Positions 1 to 8,459 of a DNA stretch of 64,000 nt are shown here, in pieces. The translations under genes were made by a program, and so were the position numbers. Position 1 is the stretch's first letter. The number at the start of each line of letters is the position of its first letter. The notes beneath the pieces were generated by a model that made no database searches, was not told the DNA's origin, and worked only from the letters and a program-made list of their open reading frames with translations. This stretch comes from Pseudomonas viridiflava (GTDB taxonomy: Bacteria > Pseudomonadota > Gammaproteobacteria > Pseudomonadales > Pseudomonadaceae). The DNA lies in the NCBI RefSeq assembly GCF_900582625.1, contig NZ_UTIQ01000327.1, forward strand, positions 62,001 through 126,000. The letters are read 5' to 3'.

Positions 1-819
1 CTGCGCCGCGTGGCCGGGCACAACGGCAGTCCGTTCCTCGACGAACTGCTGCACGAAGGCAATCAGGCGGCGCTGCAAGACTGGCTGTGGGGCCGCCAGG
101 TGCCGACGCTGCTGCGCGAATACCCCATCGCCCTCGACGCTCAGCAACTAGCGCGCCTGCTCAAACCCTTGCAACCACGGCTGTACTCCATCAGCTCCAG
201 CCCAACGGTGACGCCAAACGAAGTGCACCTGACCGTCGCCGTGGTGCGTTACCAGCATCAAGGCCAGGCCCGTGGTGGCGTGTGCTCGACCTTTCTCGCC
301 GACCGCGCCGCCAACACCGGCGTGCGCATCTTCCTGCAACGCTCCACCCACTTCCGCCCGCCGCAAGACCCGGCCACGCCGCTGATCATGATCGGCCCAG
401 GCACCGGCATCGCCCCGTTCCGCGCCTTTTTGCAAGAGCGCCAGGCACAAGGCGGCAACGGAAAAAACTGGCTGTTCTTCGGCGAACAGCGCGCCGTCAG
501 CGACTTCTACTACCACGACGAACTGCGCGCCTGGCAACGCAGCGGCTTGCTCACGCGCCTGGACACCGCGTTCTCGCGCGACCAGGCCGAGAAGATTTAT
601 GTGCAACAACGCATGCTCGAAGAAGGCGCCGCCATCTGGCAATGGCTGCAACAAGGCGCCTACGTGTGCGTGTGCGGCGACGCCGGGCGCATGGCCAAAG
701 ACGTGGACGCCGCGCTGAAAAAGATCGTGCAGGTGCACGGCAAAATGACCGCTGGGGCGGCTACGTTGTATGTGAGTGGGATGAGTAAGGACCGGCGGTA
801 TTTGCGGGATGTGTACTAG
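1..819 (+). CDS. C-terminal part of a CysJ-like reductase flavoprotein (5' end outside window)
   Basis: The reading frame is open to the first base, so this is the last ~272 residues of a longer protein. Visible are the FAD-binding RLYSISSSP motif, the NADP-binding GPGTGIAPFRAFL loop, a FFGEQR strand, the YVCVCGDAGRMAKDV nucleotide-binding segment and the terminal RYLRDVY. This is the ferredoxin-NADP reductase half of a sulfite-reductase-type flavoprotein. In Pseudomonas such a module is often fused to the assimilatory nitrate reductase (bifunctional nitrate/sulfite reductase flavoprotein). Its position directly before nasS-nasT fits a role in feeding electrons from NADPH to nitrate reduction. 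The N-terminal part is not visible, so fusion versus stand-alone CysJ cannot be decided. Confidence 0.85.
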   Translation: MRRVAGHNGSPFLDELLHEGNQAALQDWLWGRQVPTLLREYPIALDAQQLARLLKPLQPRLYSISSSPTVTPNEVHLTVAVVRYQHQGQARGGVCSTFLADRAANTGVRIFLQRSTHFRPPQDPATPLIMIGPGTGIAPFRAFLQERQAQGGNGKNWLFFGEQRAVSDFYYHDELRAWQRSGLLTRLDTAFSRDQAEKIYVQQRMLEEGAAIWQWLQQGAYVCVCGDAGRMAKDVDAALKKIVQVHGKMTAGAATLYVSGMSKDRRYLRDVY

Positions 820-856
820 CGGCGCGCATTGCCTGTTGGATGTTTGTCAGGGCATC

Positions 857-956
857 AATTCTGGATCCCGGATCGCCGGACCGCCGCCTGCGCGGGGATG
901 ACGGTGATCGTTGCAAAATCCTCCGTCATTCCCGCGCAGGCGGGAATCCAGAATTT
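857..956. repeat. Dispersed palindromic repeat (TTCTGGATCC...GGGAATCCAGAA)
   Basis: An imperfect ~100-bp palindrome. The left arm reads TTCTGGATCCCGG...GCGGGGATGACGG and the right arm CCGTCATTCCCGCG...GGCGGGAATCCAGAA. The same element recurs in tandem at 2.9-3.8 kb and once near 11.7 kb. It lies between the reductase gene and nasS and carries no convincing gene. Confidence 0.8.
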
Positions 957-960
957 CAAG

Positions 961-1107
961 CCAAACCTATGTCCCGGCACAACGTTTGCTGTCTTTTGTG
1001 CAAAGGCCACCATCAGGCCAACCCCAGTCATGACAACGGCGTCGTGCGCAACTGGCCCTCCAGGCCGGACGCTACGGCGCTTTTTTTTGCAATACGGGAA
1101 CAGCGCC
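961..1107 (+). promoter_or_regulatory. nasS leader RNA with stem-loops and T8 run (likely NasT-responsive)
   Basis: Between the repeat and the nasS ATG the strand can form GCACAA (977-982)/TTGTGC (996-1001) and CTGG-CCCT-CCAG (1052-1063). GCGTC (1039-1043) can pair with GACGC (1068-1072). A short GCCG/CGGC stem (1064-1078) is followed by GC and eight T (1081-1088), resembling an intrinsic terminator that would compete with the GCGTC/GACGC pairing. ANTAR proteins of the NasT type are known to bind nitrate-operon leaders and prevent termination. That this leader is such a target is inference; the terminator stem is short. Confidence 0.5.
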
Positions 1108-2313
1108 ATGAGCGATTCAAGCAATCCCCTCGATGCCCTTCACGCCCTCGCCTGGGTGGCCGGCAGCGATGCGCCGGAAAAGAATGTGCTGAACCTGGGC
1201 TTTATGCCGCTCAGCGATTGCGCGTCGGTGGTGGTCGCCGCCACGCAGGGCTTTGCGCAGCCCTACGGCCTGACGCTCAACCTCAAACGCCAAAGCTCGT
1301 GGGCCGGCCTCAGCGACAAGCTGCTGTGCGGCGAACTCGACGCGGCGCACAGCCTGTACGGCATGGTCTACGCCCTGCAATTGGGCATCAGCGGTGCGCC
1401 GGCTACCGACATGGCCGTGCTCATGGGCCTGAACCAGAACGGCCAGAGCATCAACCTGTCGCAGCCGTTGAAAGACGCCGGCGTGACCACTGCCAGTGCA
1501 CTGAATGTGCGCGCGCACCAAAGCGGCTCAAAACTGACCTTCGCGCAAACCTTCCCCACCGGTACCCACGCCATGTGGTTGTACTACTGGCTGGCGAGCC
1601 AGGGCATTCATCCGCTGCAGGATGTGAACAGCGTGGTGGTACCACCGCCGCAAATGCTCGCGCACCTGCAAGCCGGGCGTATCGACGGATTCTGCGTTGG
1701 CGAACCCTGGGGCGCTCACGCCATCGCCCATGAGCAAGGCTTTACCGTGACCACCAGCCAGGCGATCTGGCCGGACCACCCGGAAAAAGTGCTGGCCAGC
1801 ACCCGCGCGTTTGTCGAGCAATACCCCAACACGGCGCGCGCGTTGGTAATGGCCGTGCTGGAGGCCAGCCGCTTTATTGAAGAAAGCCCGGAGAACCGCC
1901 GCAGCACGGCGCAATTGCTCAGCGCCAGCGAGTTTCTAGATGCGCCGGTCAGCAGCATCGAACCGCGCTTGCTCGGCCGTTACAGCGACGGCCTGGGCGC
2001 CAGCTGGCACGACGACCACGCCCTGCGCTTCCACGCCAACGGTGCGGCGAACTTCCCGTACCTGTCGGACGGCATGTGGTTTATGACCCAGTTCCGCCGC
2101 TGGGGCCTGCTACGCGAAGACCCGGATTACTTAGCCGTGGCGCAACAGGTGCAGCAGCTTGAACTCTACAGCCGAGCGGCCGGCAGTCTGGAAATCACCG
2201 TACCGGCCTCGCCAATGCGCAGCAGTCAGTTGCTCGACGGCAGCGTATGGGACGGCAGCGACCCCGCCGCCTACGCCCGCAGCTTTGCCCTGCATGCCCT
2301 TAGCGATCAGTAA
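1108..2313 (+). CDS. nasS: NasS, cytoplasmic nitrate/nitrite sensor of the NasS-NasT pair
   Basis: 401 aa, resembling NrtA/CmpA-type nitrate-binding proteins (NLGFMPLSDCASVVVAA near the start, HAMWLYYWLASQGI, GRIDGFCVGEPWG). There is no signal peptide, which distinguishes the regulatory NasS from periplasmic ABC binding proteins. Known for the family: NasS holds NasT inactive and releases it when nitrate binds. The ATG at 1108 is chosen because the protein aligns with the family from here; the frame runs further upstream into the leader and repeat. nasT starts 15 bp after the stop, so the two are presumably co-transcribed. Confidence 0.88.
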   Translation: MSDSSNPLDALHALAWVAGSDAPEKNVLNLGFMPLSDCASVVVAATQGFAQPYGLTLNLKRQSSWAGLSDKLLCGELDAAHSLYGMVYALQLGISGAPATDMAVLMGLNQNGQSINLSQPLKDAGVTTASALNVRAHQSGSKLTFAQTFPTGTHAMWLYYWLASQGIHPLQDVNSVVVPPPQMLAHLQAGRIDGFCVGEPWGAHAIAHEQGFTVTTSQAIWPDHPEKVLASTRAFVEQYPNTARALVMAVLEASRFIEESPENRRSTAQLLSASEFLDAPVSSIEPRLLGRYSDGLGASWHDDHALRFHANGAANFPYLSDGMWFMTQFRRWGLLREDPDYLAVAQQVQQLELYSRAAGSLEITVPASPMRSSQLLDGSVWDGSDPAAYARSFALHALSDQ

Positions 2314-2328
2314 GCGGAGCCGCCTGCC

Positions 2329-2904
2329 ATGTTGCGAATTCTGCTGATCAACGACACCTCCAAAAAAGTCGGGCGCCTGCGTGCCGCCTTGAGCGAAGCC
2401 GGCTTCGAGGTGATCGACGAATCCGGCCTGACCATCGACCTGCCCGCCCGCGTGGAAGCCGTGCGCCCCGACGTGGTGCTGATCGACACCGAATCGCCGA
2501 GCCGCGACGTGATGGAGCAAGTGGTGCTGGTCAGCCGCGACCAGCCCCGGCCGATCGTGATGTTCACCGACGAGCACGACCCGGACGTGATGCGCCAGGC
2601 GATCAAATCCGGCGTGAGCGCATACATCGTCGAAGGCATTCATGCCCAGCGCTTGCAGCCGATCATGGACGTGGCCATGGCCCGCTTCGAAAGCGACCAG
2701 ACCCTACGCGCCCAACTGCACGCCCGCGACCAGCAACTGGCCGAACGCAAACGGGTGGAACTGGCCAAGGGGCTGCTGATGAAGATGAAAGACTGCAATG
2801 AGGATGAGGCTTATACGTTGATGCGTAGGCAGGCGATGAGTCGGCAGCAGAAGTTGATTCAGGTGGCGGAGCAGATTATTGCGATGAGTGAGATGTTGAA
2901 TTGA
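2329..2904 (+). CDS. nasT: NasT, ANTAR-domain antiterminator response regulator
   Basis: 191 aa. A receiver-like N-terminal domain (MLRILLINDTSKKVGRLR, VVLIDTES, PIVMFTDEHD, ISAYIVEG-type strand) is followed by a C-terminal ANTAR domain (RKRVELAKGLLMKMK, EDEAYTLMRRQAM). ANTAR domains bind paired stem-loops in leader RNA and block termination. In the NasS/NasT system this activates nitrate assimilation genes when NasS releases NasT. The gene follows nasS by 15 bp. Candidate RNA targets are the nasS leader (961-1107) and the transporter leader (about 3,880-4,045). Confidence 0.92.
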   Translation: MLRILLINDTSKKVGRLRAALSEAGFEVIDESGLTIDLPARVEAVRPDVVLIDTESPSRDVMEQVVLVSRDQPRPIVMFTDEHDPDVMRQAIKSGVSAYIVEGIHAQRLQPIMDVAMARFESDQTLRAQLHARDQQLAERKRVELAKGLLMKMKDCNEDEAYTLMRRQAMSRQQKLIQVAEQIIAMSEMLN

Positions 2905-2927
2905 TGGGTGTTTTGGCGTGGCGGCGG

Positions 2928-3760
2928 CGTCTCTTCCGAAACTCTGGATCCCGAGTCGTACACCATGGTGCGCAACCCACACCAGACGCGCCCGCGAGCA
3001 GATCAGTACTGACGACCCTTTTGCCGCAGCACCAGCGTCTCTTCCGAAACTCTGGATCCCCGCGTACGCGAGGATGACGGAGGTGTTGGAGAGGGCACCG
3101 TCATCCTCGCGAACGCGGGGATCCAGAATCTCAAGTCGTACACGATGGTAAGCAACCCGCGTCAGACGCGCCCACGGAGCAAATCTGCGATCTTGAATTG
3201 ACGACCCTTTCGCCGCAGCACTGGTGTCTGTTCCGAAACTCTGGATTCCGAATCGTCGGACCGCCGCCTTCGCGGGGATGACGGTGTTCCCTCCCCCAAC
3301 TCCGTCATTCCCGCGCAGGCGGGAATCCAGAATCTCAAGTCGCACACGATGGTGCGCAACCCACGTCAGGCTAGCCCGCGAAGCAGATCTGCGATCTTGA
3401 ATTGACGATCCTTTCGCCGCAGCACCGCTGTCTCTTCCGAAACTCTGGATCCCCGCGTGCGCGAGGATGACGGTGCTTTCCCTAGCACCCCCGTCATTCC
3501 CGCGCAGGCGGGAATCCAGAATCTTAAGTCGTACACGATGTGTGCAACCCGCGTCAGACGCGCCCACGGAGCAAATCTGCGATCTTGAATTGACAACCCT
3601 TTCTCCGCAGCACCGCTGTCTTTTCCGAAACTCTGGATCCCCGCGTGCGCGAGGATGACGGAGGTGTATGGGAGAACACCGTCATCCTCGCGAACGCGGC
3701 GGTCCGACGATTCGGAATCCAGAATCGCCAGTCGTACGCCTTGGTGCGCACACCGAGTCC
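2928..3760. repeat. Five-unit tandem array of a ~190-bp palindromic repeat
   Basis: Units begin with TTCCGAAACTCTGGATC and start at about 2,942, 3,050, 3,239, 3,443 and 3,631, giving spacings of 108, 189, 204 and 188 bp. Each full unit holds an inverted pair (CTGGATCCCCGCG...GAGGATGACGG facing CCGTCAT...GGGATCCAGAATC) and then a linker with CGTACACGATGG, CAGACGCGCCC, GCGATCTTGAATTGACGA and CGCCGCAGCAC. The first unit lacks the inner palindrome. No gene is supported here; the open frames found are products of the repeats. The array separates nasT from the transporter gene. Confidence 0.85.
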
Positions 3761-3879
3761 AGCGCTCCAAAACGCAGCACAACAAAGCACGCCTATCCAC
3801 CAGAACAGCTCAAAACCCCCATCCCAGAGCCCTTCACCCAACCTGGCACACAACCTGCTCATACATCCTCACAGGTAGC

Positions 3880-4045
3880 CAACGGCGGTTGCCCCACCAC
3901 GACAAAGACGTCGCTATTCCCTAGGCCCAAATGCCCGGCGGAATGCGGCGTTTTTTGCGTTTTTGGCCCCGGTTTCGGGGAGGTGGTGCAGCCGTTCACG
4001 GCAGCCCACCTGCAAACACATTTCCTTTTGCAGATGAGGTGTTCA
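3880..4045 (+). promoter_or_regulatory. Leader of the nitrate transporter gene with T-rich stem-loop segment
   Basis: The stretch contains CAAC-GGCG-GTTG, then GGCGGAATGCGGCG followed by TTTTTTGCGTTTTTGG, and a CCCGGTTTCGGGG hairpin. The arrangement of a GC-rich stem, GGCG and a T-run resembles the nasS leader, so a NasT-controlled terminator is plausible. The exact pairing of the terminator stem is not clear by eye. The 3,761-3,880 segment before it shows nothing recognisable. Confidence 0.4.
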
Positions 4046-5260
4046 ATGAACAACAACAGTTTCTGGAAAGCCGGGCACACCCCCACGCTGTTTGCGGCGT
4101 TCCTGTATTTCGATTTGAGCTTTATGGTTTGGTACCTGCTAGGCCCAATGGCGGTGCAGATTGCGACCGATTTGCAGCTCACCACCCAGCAGCGCGGTTT
4201 TATGGTGGCTACGCCGATTCTGGCCGGCGCGCTGTTGCGCTTTGTGATGGGCATGTTGGCCGATCAGCTGTCGCCGAAAACGGCGGGCATTTTTGGCCAG
4301 ATCATTGTCATCGGCGCCTTGGCGGTCGCTTGGCAGTTGGGTATTCACAGCTATGAGCAAGCGCTGCTGCTCGGCGTGTTTCTGGGCATGGCCGGCGCTT
4401 CGTTTGCGGTGGCGTTGCCGCTGGCGTCGCAGTGGTATCCGGCGGAGCATCAGGGCAAGGCCATGGGCATTGCCGGTGCCGGCAACTCGGGCACGGTGCT
4501 CGCCGCGCTGGCTGCGCCGGTGTTGGCGGCGGCGTTTGGTTGGACCAACGTCTTCGGCCTGGCGCTGATTCCGCTGGTGTTGACCCTCGTCGCTTTCAGC
4601 CTGATGGCGCGCAATGCACCCAACCGCGCCAAGCCAAAATCCATGGGCGATTACTTCAAGGCCCTGGGCGACCGTGACAGCTGGTGGTTTATGTTTTTCT
4701 ACAGCGTCACCTTTGGCGGCTTTATCGGCCTGGCCAGCGCCCTGCCCGGCTATTTCCACGATCAGTACGGCCTCAACCCGGTGACTGCCGGTTACTACAC
4801 CGCGGCCTGCGTGTTCGGTGGCAGCCTGATGCGTCCTCTCGGCGGCGCGCTGGCGGACCGTTTCGGCGGCATTCGTACGCTGTTGGGCATGTACGCGGTA
4901 GCAGCCATCTGCATCGCGGCGGTGGGTTTCCATCTGTCCAGTTCGGTGGCGGCATTGGCGCTGTTCGTGGCGGCGATGCTCGGCCTGGGTGCCGGCAATG
5001 GCGCGGTGTTCCAACTGGTGCCGCAGCGCTTTCGTAAGGAAATTGGCGTAATGACCGGCCTGATCGGCATGGCTGGCGGCATCGGCGGTTTCTTGCTGGC
5101 AGCGGGTCTAGGTGCGATCAAGCAAAACACCGGTGACTACCAGTTGGGTCTGTGGCTGTTCGCCAGCCTCGGCGTAGTGGCCTGGTTTGGTCTGCACGGG
5201 GTGAAACGCCGCTGGAGAACCACCTGGGGTTCGGCCGCCTTCACCGCCGCACGCGTTTAA
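4046..5260 (+). CDS. nasA: NarK/NasA-family nitrate/nitrite transporter (MFS)
   Basis: 404 aa and strongly hydrophobic, with about 12 predicted membrane segments. Nitrate-nitrite porter features are present: FDLSFMVWYLLGPM in helix 1, GMAGASFAVALPLASQWYP and GNSGTVLAALAAPVLA, a second GxGxGNG-type nitrate signature at LGLGAGNGAVFQLVPQRF, and MTGLIGMAGGIGGF. It imports nitrate for assimilation. ATG 4046 is used because GAGGTG lies 7 bp before it, although the frame is open further upstream into the repeat array. The kinase/phosphatase gene starts 9 bp after the stop. Confidence 0.9.
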   Translation: MNNNSFWKAGHTPTLFAAFLYFDLSFMVWYLLGPMAVQIATDLQLTTQQRGFMVATPILAGALLRFVMGMLADQLSPKTAGIFGQIIVIGALAVAWQLGIHSYEQALLLGVFLGMAGASFAVALPLASQWYPAEHQGKAMGIAGAGNSGTVLAALAAPVLAAAFGWTNVFGLALIPLVLTLVAFSLMARNAPNRAKPKSMGDYFKALGDRDSWWFMFFYSVTFGGFIGLASALPGYFHDQYGLNPVTAGYYTAACVFGGSLMRPLGGALADRFGGIRTLLGMYAVAAICIAAVGFHLSSSVAALALFVAAMLGLGAGNGAVFQLVPQRFRKEIGVMTGLIGMAGGIGGFLLAAGLGAIKQNTGDYQLGLWLFASLGVVAWFGLHGVKRRWRTTWGSAAFTAARV

Positions 5261-5269
5261 GCACACGCC

Positions 5270-6949
5270 ATGAGCCTGCAATTGAGCTACGCCGAAGCCA
5301 GCGCCAGCGGACCACGGGCCGAGAACCAGGACGCTGTGCGCCTGGTCACGCCCGCCCCGGCCCTGGCTGCCAGCAAGGGTTATCTGTTTGCCCTGGCCGA
5401 CGGCGTCAGCCAATGTGCGGACGGCGGTCTGGCCGCGCGGTCCACCTTGCAGGCGCTGGCGCTCGATTACTACGCCACCCCGGAAACCTGGGGCGTGGCG
5501 CAGGCGCTGGACCGTTTGCTGCTGGCGCAAAATCGCTGGCTGCACGCCAACGGTGGCGGGCAGCCGCTGCTCACCACCCTGAGTGCGCTGGTGGTACGCG
5601 GCAAGCAATTCACCCTGGCGCATATCGGCGATTGCCGCGTGTATCGCTGGTTCGCCGGGCAGTTGCAGCGCATCAGCGAAGACCATGTGTGGGGCCAGCC
5701 GGGCATGCAGCATGTGCTCAAGCGCGCCATGGGCCTGGAACAGCATGTGGTGGTCGATTACCTGGACGGTGAATTGCGCCAGGGCGAGAGTTTTCTGCTG
5801 GTGAGCGATGGCATCTGGGCGACCCTCAGCGAGGCGTCGATTGCCGGCATCTTGCGTGACGAAACCGAGTTACAGGCCGCCAGCCAGGCGCTGGTGACCG
5901 CCGCGCACAAGGCCGGCAGCCAGGACAACGCCAGCGCCTTGCTGGTGCGGGTCGAGGCCCTGGGCGAAGCGAGTCTGGGCGATGTGCTCGGGCAAGTTGA
6001 GCAATGGCCAGTGCCGCCGGCGCTAAAGCCCGGGCAATTGTTCGAAGGCTGGAAGGTCGAGGCCCTCGTTGGCCAAAGCCGTCAGTCGCTGGTTTACCGC
6101 GTACATGCCACCGGCGCCAACGCACAACAAACCCCCTGGCTGCTGAAAACCCTGCCAGCCAGCCGGGACAGTGACAGCAACGCCGGGCAAGCCCTGTTGC
6201 AGGAAGAGTGGTTTCTGCGCCGGGTGGCCGGTCGTTACTTTCCCGAGGTGCACCACGCCAACCAGCGTCAGCACCTGTACTACCTGATGCGCGAACACGA
6301 AGGCATCACCTTGGCCGAGCACTTCAACCTGCACGGCAACTTCGGCCTTAACCAATGGCTGGAAATCGCCTCGCGCCTGTTACGGGCGCTGGGCATGCTG
6401 CACCGGCGCAATATCCTGCACCGGGACATCAAACCGGAAAACCTGCTGCTCAGCAGCGACGGTGAACTGCGGGTGCTGGATTTCGGCCTCGCCTATTGCC
6501 CTGGCCTGTCGCCGCAGGACAACGGCGAGCTGCCCGGCACCCCCAGTTTCATCGCCCCGGAAGCTTATGCCGGCGCCGCCCCGAGCGTGGCGCAAGATCT
6601 CTACAGCGCGGGCGTGACCCTGTACTTCCTGCTTACCGGGCATTACCCGCACGGTGAAATCGAAGCCTTTCAACGCCCGCGTTTTGGTGTACCTGTTGCG
6701 GCGAGTCGCTACCGGCCAGACCTGCCGGAATGGCTGGTACAGAATTTGGAAAAAGCCTTGGCCAACGACCCGGCGCAGCGTTTTGAAACCGCTGAAGAAT
6801 GGCTACTGGCTTTGCAACAAGGCGAACTCCAAACGCCCGCCCGTCCGCGCCCGTTGCTGGAGCGCGAACCGCTGAAAGTGTGGCGTGGGCTGGCGTTGGT
6901 TTCGCTGCTGATCAATATCGGGCTGCTGGTGTGGGTGTTACACACATGA
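5270..6949 (+). CDS. Bifunctional PP2C phosphatase / Ser-Thr protein kinase
   Basis: 559 aa. Residues ~1-230 form a PP2C phosphatase (AENQDAVRL, FALADGVS, AHIGDCRVYRW, LLVSDGIW, SQDNASALLV: the usual Asp metal ligands). Residues ~255-530 form a Hanks-type kinase with HRDIKPENLLL (catalytic Asp386), DFGLAYCPG and GTPSFIAPEAY. A C-terminal membrane segment (LALVSLLINIGLLVWVL) should anchor it. The same fused protein is a usual neighbour of the nitrate transporter in pseudomonads; its substrate is not known to me. It probably tunes nitrate uptake or assimilation, which is inference from position. Confidence 0.88.
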   Translation: MSLQLSYAEASASGPRAENQDAVRLVTPAPALAASKGYLFALADGVSQCADGGLAARSTLQALALDYYATPETWGVAQALDRLLLAQNRWLHANGGGQPLLTTLSALVVRGKQFTLAHIGDCRVYRWFAGQLQRISEDHVWGQPGMQHVLKRAMGLEQHVVVDYLDGELRQGESFLLVSDGIWATLSEASIAGILRDETELQAASQALVTAAHKAGSQDNASALLVRVEALGEASLGDVLGQVEQWPVPPALKPGQLFEGWKVEALVGQSRQSLVYRVHATGANAQQTPWLLKTLPASRDSDSNAGQALLQEEWFLRRVAGRYFPEVHHANQRQHLYYLMREHEGITLAEHFNLHGNFGLNQWLEIASRLLRALGMLHRRNILHRDIKPENLLLSSDGELRVLDFGLAYCPGLSPQDNGELPGTPSFIAPEAYAGAAPSVAQDLYSAGVTLYFLLTGHYPHGEIEAFQRPRFGVPVAASRYRPDLPEWLVQNLEKALANDPAQRFETAEEWLLALQQGELQTPARPRPLLEREPLKVWRGLALVSLLINIGLLVWVLHT

Positions 6950-6970
6950 CGGCACGATTCAGGAACGCAT

Positions 6971-6990
6971 TCGCGAGCAAGCTCGCTCCT
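6971..6990. repeat. Single REP half-element
   Basis: GCGAGCAAGCTCGCTCCTAC, a common Pseudomonas REP core with a GCGAG-CAAG-CTCGC hairpin, sits in the gap between the kinase gene and cobA. Confidence 0.7.
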
Positions 6991-7037
6991 ACAAAAACGC
7001 GCAGCGCGTTTCGCCTGACCTGTTGGAGGAAATTCCT

Positions 7038-7790
7038 ATGAGCGCAAAAGTCTGGTTGGTGGGCGCCGGTCCTGGTGATCCGGAGTTGTTGACCCTTAAA
7101 GCCGTGCGCGCCCTGAACGCGGCGCAGGTGGTGATGATTGACGACCTAGTCAATCCGGCCGTGCTCGAGCATTGCCCTAACGCCAAGGTGATCGCGGTCG
7201 GCAAGCGCGGCGGCTGCCGTTCTACGCCGCAGGAGTTCATTCACCGGCTGATGCTGCGTTACGCCCGCCAAGGCTATTGCGTGGTGCGCCTGAAAGGCGG
7301 CGACCCATGCATTTTCGGCCGAGGAAGTGAGGAAGCCGACTGGCTCGGCGCCCATGGCATCGAAGTGGAGTTGGTCAACGGCATCACCGCCGGTCTGGCT
7401 GGCGCCACCCAATGCGGCATTCCGCTGACCTTGCGCGGCGTCGCGCGCGGCGTGACGTTGGTGACCGCTCACACGCAAGACGACAGCAGCCTAAACTGGC
7501 GCGCCCTGGCGCAAACCGGCACCACGCTGGTGATCTACATGGGGGTGGCGAAACTGGCCGAGGTGCAGCGCGAGTTGCTGGCTGGCGGCCTGCCGGCGCA
7601 AACGCCAGTGGCCATGATCGAAAATGCCTCGCTGCCGCACCAGCGTGAATGCCGCAGCCAGTTGGCGGGCATGCACGAGGCAGCGTTGGCGTTTGAACTG
7701 AAGGCCCCAGCCGTGCTGGTGATCGGCGAAGTGGCCGCGCTAGGCCAGTTGCCCCATCTGGCCCACAGCGCGCCGGCCTGTGTCGGTTAG
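7038..7790 (+). CDS. cobA: Uroporphyrinogen-III C-methyltransferase (SUMT)
   Basis: 250 aa. SUMT signatures: VWLVGAGPGDPELLTLKA at the N-terminus, VVRLKGGDPCIFGRGSEE, NGITAGLAGATQCGIPLT and RGVTLVTAH. It makes precorrin-2 by two S-adenosylmethionine-dependent methylations of uroporphyrinogen III. In a nitrate cluster it supplies siroheme for nitrite reductase. ATG 7038 has GGAGGA 9 bp upstream; a TTG 15 bp earlier overlaps that ribosome site and is less likely. The 3' end overlaps the convergent 7,787-8,230 gene by 4 bp. Confidence 0.93.
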   Translation: MSAKVWLVGAGPGDPELLTLKAVRALNAAQVVMIDDLVNPAVLEHCPNAKVIAVGKRGGCRSTPQEFIHRLMLRYARQGYCVVRLKGGDPCIFGRGSEEADWLGAHGIEVELVNGITAGLAGATQCGIPLTLRGVARGVTLVTAHTQDDSSLNWRALAQTGTTLVIYMGVAKLAEVQRELLAGGLPAQTPVAMIENASLPHQRECRSQLAGMHEAALAFELKAPAVLVIGEVAALGQLPHLAHSAPACVG

Positions 7791-8230
7791 ATAAACCGCT
7801 GCTTAGCAACCCCGCGTGGCAGGCGGTTGCGGCCGGGCAGTTGTTGCAGGCGTTGCTGCCAAGCGGCACGCGGGCTGAGCGCGGCGGCGGCTTTGGGCGC
7901 GGTTTGAGCGTGCGGCGCTGGCTGCGGTTTGCTGGCAGCAGGTTTGGCTTCGGCGGGTTTTGCAGCGGCTACGGCGGCGACCGGCTTGGGTTCGCTGGCC
8001 AGGGCGGCGACTGCTTGGCCGTCTTCGCTGGTGGCCGCTTTTTTCGCTTTGGCAGCAGCGCGCAGTTCGGCCAGGGTTGGGGTTTTACGCACCGGTTCGG
8101 CAGCGGCCTTTTCGGCGGCGCGAAGGCACAGCTTGCAGGTGACCTGGCTGAGATCGGCAGCGCTTTCGAGACTGGCGCCGGTGCGGCCGCAGGCAATGGT
8201 GTCCGGGGACGGCGAGTAATGGGTGGCCAA
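7787..8230 (-). CDS. Ala/Lys-rich protein with N-terminal Cys cluster (unknown function)
   Basis: 147 aa. The first ~40 residues hold a His/Cys pattern (MATHYSPSP, IACGR, VTCKLCLRAA) resembling a small zinc-binding domain; the remainder is an Ala/Pro/Lys-rich low-complexity tail ending in a basic stretch. The start is TTG at 8230 with AGAGGAGA about 9 bp upstream, and no ATG fits better. It converges on cobA with a 4-bp overlap. I do not recognise a named family; function unknown. Confidence 0.65.
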   Translation of the reverse strand: MATHYSPSPDTIACGRTGASLESAADLSQVTCKLCLRAAEKAAAEPVRKTPTLAELRAAAKAKKAATSEDGQAVAALASEPKPVAAVAAAKPAEAKPAASKPQPAPHAQTAPKAAAALSPRAAWQQRLQQLPGRNRLPRGVAKQRFI

Positions 8231-8459
8231 CGGTGTGTCTCCTCTGGTCGGGGCGCGGGATTTTACACAGGCGGCGGCCGGGGTAAAAGGGCTTGAAATT
8301 CAGATGGATAGGCGGTGGTTGGCACCGTCGCGCAAGCGCAGGGTGCACAGGAAACTCAATTCTGTGGGAGCGGCTGGGCGGCATTCCGATTCGCCGCGAT
8401 CCCTGGAAAAGAGGATGCCGGCTATAGTCTGTCCTCCTCCTATCTCGGCGCTCTGCTTG

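Noticed and set aside
829-1107. Longer N-terminus for NasS and other long frames through the repeats
   Set aside because: The added residues are repeat-derived and not NasS-like; family similarity begins at 1108.
2928-3760. Regularly spaced repeats as a CRISPR array
   Set aside because: Units are ~190 bp, internally palindromic, and what separates them is itself repeated, not unique spacers; no cas genes nearby.
6950-7037. Loss of nirBD and nitrate reductase between kinase gene and cobA
   Set aside because: In several pseudomonads the block is naturally nasS-nasT-transporter-kinase-cobA with the enzymes elsewhere; no scar is seen.
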